Part shown: positions 61,222 through 64,000 of the stretch, piece by piece
Layout of the letters: each line of letters opens with the position of its first letter
How positions within the stretch are numbered: position 1 is the stretch's first letter
NCBI GenBank assembly: GCA_963748295.1
Contig: CAVVIH010000006.1
Span: 496,001 to 560,000 of the forward strand
Direction of reading: 5' to 3'
Length of the DNA stretch: 64,000 nt
Source of the DNA: CAVVIH01 sp963748295
Lineage (GTDB): Bacteria; Acidobacteriota; Vicinamibacteria; Vicinamibacterales; 2-12-FULL-66-21
Made by a program: the position numbers and the translations under genes
The notes under the pieces: generated by a model
Databases searched by the model: none
What the model was told of the DNA's origin: nothing
What the model saw: only the letters and a program-made list of their open reading frames with translations

Positions 61222-63723
61222 ATGAACCCCTCGAGGCTGGCGCTTCTCGTGTTGATTCCACTCACCCTCACGATCGTGGGAACGCCGCCTGCACGCGTTG
61301 GCGCCGCGGTACAGGCGTCGTCAAGCCACGGACCGTTCCGGGTGAAGAGCTATATGGGCAAGTGCCTGACGTACGGGGAGTTCGTCGTGGATCCAGACCC
61401 TGGCGACGATCCGCCGCCGGTACTGCTCTCGACGGCGGAGACGTCTCTGAGCTGCGGCTCCCGTCTACATCGATGATTGCGAGTCGCGTGGCGGCCCGGT
61501 TCCCGGTATCGAGCGGAAGCTGCAGCAGATCGTCGTCGAGGAAATCAACGACCGGCACGAGGTCATGCTGCGTGCTGGCGGCAAGTACATTGGCGTCGCC
61601 GGAGGGTTTCTCGTCGAAGGAGCGCTTCTCGAGCTCCAGGACTACACCGGAGGTCCGGAACAAGTCTTCGCCCTGGATGGCGACAGCATCATCGCTCTGA
61701 ACGATTCGGTGGATCCCGACGGTGTGATTGTCGTCAGGCGTCGGGATCTCGTCGTCGAAGTGAAGAACGCCGCGGGTGCGAATCGAACGCCGCTCGCACT
61801 CGGCGCACGCGATCTCGACGACGCGGAGTTCTGGGATTTCAACTCTGTCGACGGGACTTACCGTGCACCGACGAGCGGGTTCGTACGGGTTCCCGAGGAA
61901 ATGGATTTCTTTACCGCACTGAATCAAGCCCAGTGGGGCTCCGTCATCCAGATCGCGCCGGGTGAAGTCATCGACCTCAGCGCCTCGGACCAGCTGCAAA
62001 TCCCTGGCGGCGTAACGATCCGCGGCAACAGGCGCGGCATACAGCCGGGACCAGTATTGACGTCGAAAGGCGCCGGTGACCGCGACAGCCAGTTCATCAC
62101 AGCCGGTGAATTCGTCAGGATCACAGGTGTGGAGCTCGAAGGACCGTCACGGTCGAAATCCGCAGACATGGGCCACAAAGGATTTCTGGTGGAGAGCCGG
62201 CTAGGGGCCGCGATCCTGGATCACAGCAAGTTGTCGAACTTCCCCACTGCCGCGGTAGAGGTGCACGGCGCCGCGCGCGTTGACTGGGCCTGCGGAACGC
62301 CGCCCGAGCCGGTCCCGATGGCAGGGTGCAGGTCGTCCGCAACTTCATCCACCACAACGCGATGGCGGGGGTTGGGCTACGGCGTCTCGGTGGGCTGGGA
62401 CGGTTACGCCGAGATCACCGGCAATACTTTCCTGATGAACCGACACGCGATTGCCGCGGACGGAACGGCGCGATCGGGTATCACGCGTTCTTCAACCTGG
62501 TGCTGTCGAACGTGCCGTCATACGACGCATTCCGAGAGGAACAGGCCGATTTCGACATGCACGGCAGCGACGGGTCCGGCGAGCACACCGGCGGCATCGG
62601 CGGGGCGAGACATTATGATCGCCCGCAACACGTTCCTCGGCAGCAACCGCCAGAATTCGACCTGCGCGGCAAGTCGTGCGGTCTGGACGTTTTCGAGCGG
62701 AACGTCACGGAGCAGAGCCGCGGCGACGGGCTGCGCTGGTAGGTACCTCTCGAGACTCCCGAATGCCTGCCCGAGGAACTGGAGACCGTCACGGAGCGCG
62801 TTCCGCACCGCTTCGGCTGCGGTGCCAGGAGTTCGGGCAACGCCCATCCCGCCGTCTGGCTACGAGTCAGGGAGAACGCGTTCGAGGCCAGCGAATCCGA
62901 CTGCCAAGCTCGGCGTCGGGGACTTCGACGGTGACGGTCGCGACGACCTGTTCCTCGCCACTGGACAGGCGTGGTACTACTCGCCTGGCGGCGTGGTCGA
63001 ATGGCGACTTTCTGCGCGGGCAGACGGACGGCATCGGATCGCTGCGGTTCGGCGACTTCGACCGCGATGGCCGGACCGACGTGTTCACGAAGCACGGGAA
63101 CGAATCGTCGTGTCATGGGGCGGCCTGTCCGAGTTCGAGCGAATCAACCAGAGCCATCCGGTCGGCGACTACGCCATCGGCGATTTCGACGGCGATCGCC
63201 GCGCCGATATGCTCTCCACCAACGGCAAGCAATGGTTCATTTCCTACGGCGGGGTGAGCCGGTTCGTGCTTCACGCCGACTCGAGCTTCCGCGTCGACAG
63301 CCTCCGCTTCGGCGACTTCGACGGCGATCAAGCAAGACCGACATCTTCGGCATCGTGTCGGGGCGATGGCAATGGTGCTCGGCGGCGCCAACACGTGGAC
63401 GCCCTCGGCCCCCCCCTCGAGCCGGTCGATCGAGACACTGGTCGTCGGCGGATTTCGACGGCGACGGCCGTGCCGACGTCGTCAACTCGCAGAATACCGG
63501 TTTGGACATCTGGATCTGGCGGATCTCGCAGAGCGGCCTCACTGGATGGACCACGACTCACCTTGCCGAAGGTCCGCTCTACACGGCTCCAGGAGTCGGC
63601 CGTTTTAACGACGCCCCGGGAGCGGACGCGTTGACCTGGGGACTCGGCAACCCGCGCGCGCTGGATATCGTGTCGTCGGCAATCGGCAAGGCGAAGCGCT
63701 GGAGCGAGCAGGAGATGAAGTAG
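61222..63723 (+). pseudogene. Secreted right-handed-helix/FG-GAP-like protein, many frameshifts
   Basis: The gene begins intact with a signal peptide (LALLVLIPLTLTIVG) and can be followed only by hopping between all three frames: SYMGKCLTYGEF, then VYIDDCESRGGPVPGIERK, SGFVRVPEEMDFFTALNQA, RVQVVRNFIHHNAMAG, GWDGYAEITGNTFLMNRHA, RHYDRP-type text, then several FG-GAP/VCBS repeats: GVGDFDGDGRDDLFLA, FGDFDRDGRTDVFTK, IGDFDGDRRADML and ADFDGDGRADVV. I count at least ten switches in 2.5 kb. The middle resembles pectate-lyase-like parallel helices. Such an extracellular protein might bind calcium and polysaccharide. Either it is decaying or the read coverage here was poor. Confidence 0.65.
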
Positions 63724-63729
63724 AAACTT

Positions 63730-63799
63730 GCGACGTGCGACGTGCGACGTGCGACGTGCGACGTGCGACGTGCGACGTGCGACGTGCGACGTGCGACGT
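63730..63799. repeat. Period-7 array D: ten GCGACGT units
   Basis: Ten exact tandem copies of GCGACGT occupy 63730-63799, starting six bases after the stop of the frameshifted secreted-protein gene. There is no opposite arm. It ends 28 bases before the next gene's ATG. The perfection of the units shows recent expansion or strong conversion. Confidence 0.95.
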
Positions 63800-63827
63800 G
63801 CTAGGATGACGCCGATCGGAGGCGTCC

Positions 63828-64000
63828 ATGTTGCGCTCTGGATGGCTGAGTGCGTGCGCGGTGTTCGCGGTCGCGAGTATGGCAGCGATCGCGCAGTCCG
63901 AGAAACCGCCGCTCGTTCAGCAGATCCAGGCAAACGGCGCCGACCTTTCCTATGTCGATCAGGGGAAGGGGGCGCCGGTCGTCTTCGTCCACGGCGCCGT
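63828..64000 (+). CDS. Exported alpha/beta hydrolase, N-terminal part (window ends)
   Basis: The first 57 codons are visible. A signal peptide (SACAVFAVASMAAIA) precedes PPLVQQIQANGADLSYVDQG and APVVFVHGA, the first strand and oxyanion-hole motif of the alpha/beta hydrolase fold. A GGAGG-type site at 63818-63822 supports the ATG at 63828, and a TAGGAT box at 63802-63807 could be its -10. The nucleophile and the rest of the gene lie beyond the window, so the substrate cannot be judged. Confidence 0.7.
   Translation, partial: MLRSGWLSACAVFAVASMAAIAQSEKPPLVQQIQANGADLSYVDQGKGAPVVFVHGA

Noticed and set aside
58658..61261. Open antisense frame of 867 codons opposite the second ADOP gene
   Set aside because: It mirrors the third-position GC of the real gene, has Arg/Gly/Asp-rich low-complexity text and no recognisable domain or ribosome site.
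63730..63799. CRISPR array
   Set aside because: Ten exact 7-base units with no spacers between them; a simple tandem repeat.

Overview
The window is a GC-rich (roughly 65% by eye), densely coded bacterial chromosome segment with about 62 genes and no rRNA, tRNA, CRISPR array, phage module or complete insertion sequence that I can see. Two PadR-type regulators, each paired with an ~885-residue duplicated ABC permease of the acidobacterial (ADOP) type, together with a PEP-CTERM protein, a DUF3347 protein, a NamZ-like protein and paired M16 peptidases, fit Acidobacteriota, most likely class Vicinamibacteria. This placement is inferred from gene content, not from a marker gene.

Layout. 1-8.7 kb: DUF3303 protein, small membrane protein, outer-membrane barrel, otsA and a GH15 glucoamylase/trehalase-like gene, a ribbon-helix-helix regulator facing a PH-like protein and NamZ, DinB and LOG proteins. 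8.7-16.7 kb: cytochrome c, SRPBCC protein, pyruvate kinase, zinc alcohol dehydrogenase, barrel protein, amidase, rhodanese, alpha/beta hydrolase. 16.8-26 kb: quinone oxidoreductase, an M16 peptidase pair (one with HxxEH, one without), MFS, DUF3347, Mrp ATPase, DUF4870, DnaJ and small zinc-ribbon proteins. 26.3-34 kb: an AddA/AddB recombination nuclease operon headed by a secreted coiled-coil protein. 34-42.4 kb: asparaginase, two paralogous GT-C-like membrane proteins, a PEP-CTERM protein with a foldable leader, Ada. 42.4-48.2 kb: ADOP permease/PadR, MFS, FHA-GAF-adenylate cyclase. 48.2-55.5 kb: periplasmic sugar dehydrogenase with a repeat tail, a 27-residue membrane microprotein, sodium symporter, LarA-like racemase, gluconokinase, a protein kinase fused to a BRCT domain, CutC. 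55.5-64 kb: Nramp-like transporter, SET-domain protein, P-loop kinase, second PadR/ADOP pair, a heavily frameshifted secreted FG-GAP-like protein and the start of an alpha/beta hydrolase.

Working together. otsA and GH15 are probably one trehalose/glucan operon. The sugar dehydrogenase, symporter, LarA homologue and gluconokinase could oxidise a sugar in the periplasm, import the acid and phosphorylate it. addB and addA overlap and should form one helicase-nuclease.

Two window-wide signals stand out. First, nine intergenic tandem arrays of unrelated sequence all have a 7-bp period, and eight of them touch or straddle stop codons. Second, at least eight otherwise well-conserved genes each carry a single-base frameshift (seven insertions, one deletion), which looks more like sequencing error than decay. 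Several genes also have a TANNNT box only 6-9 bases before the start codon, suggesting leaderless transcripts.
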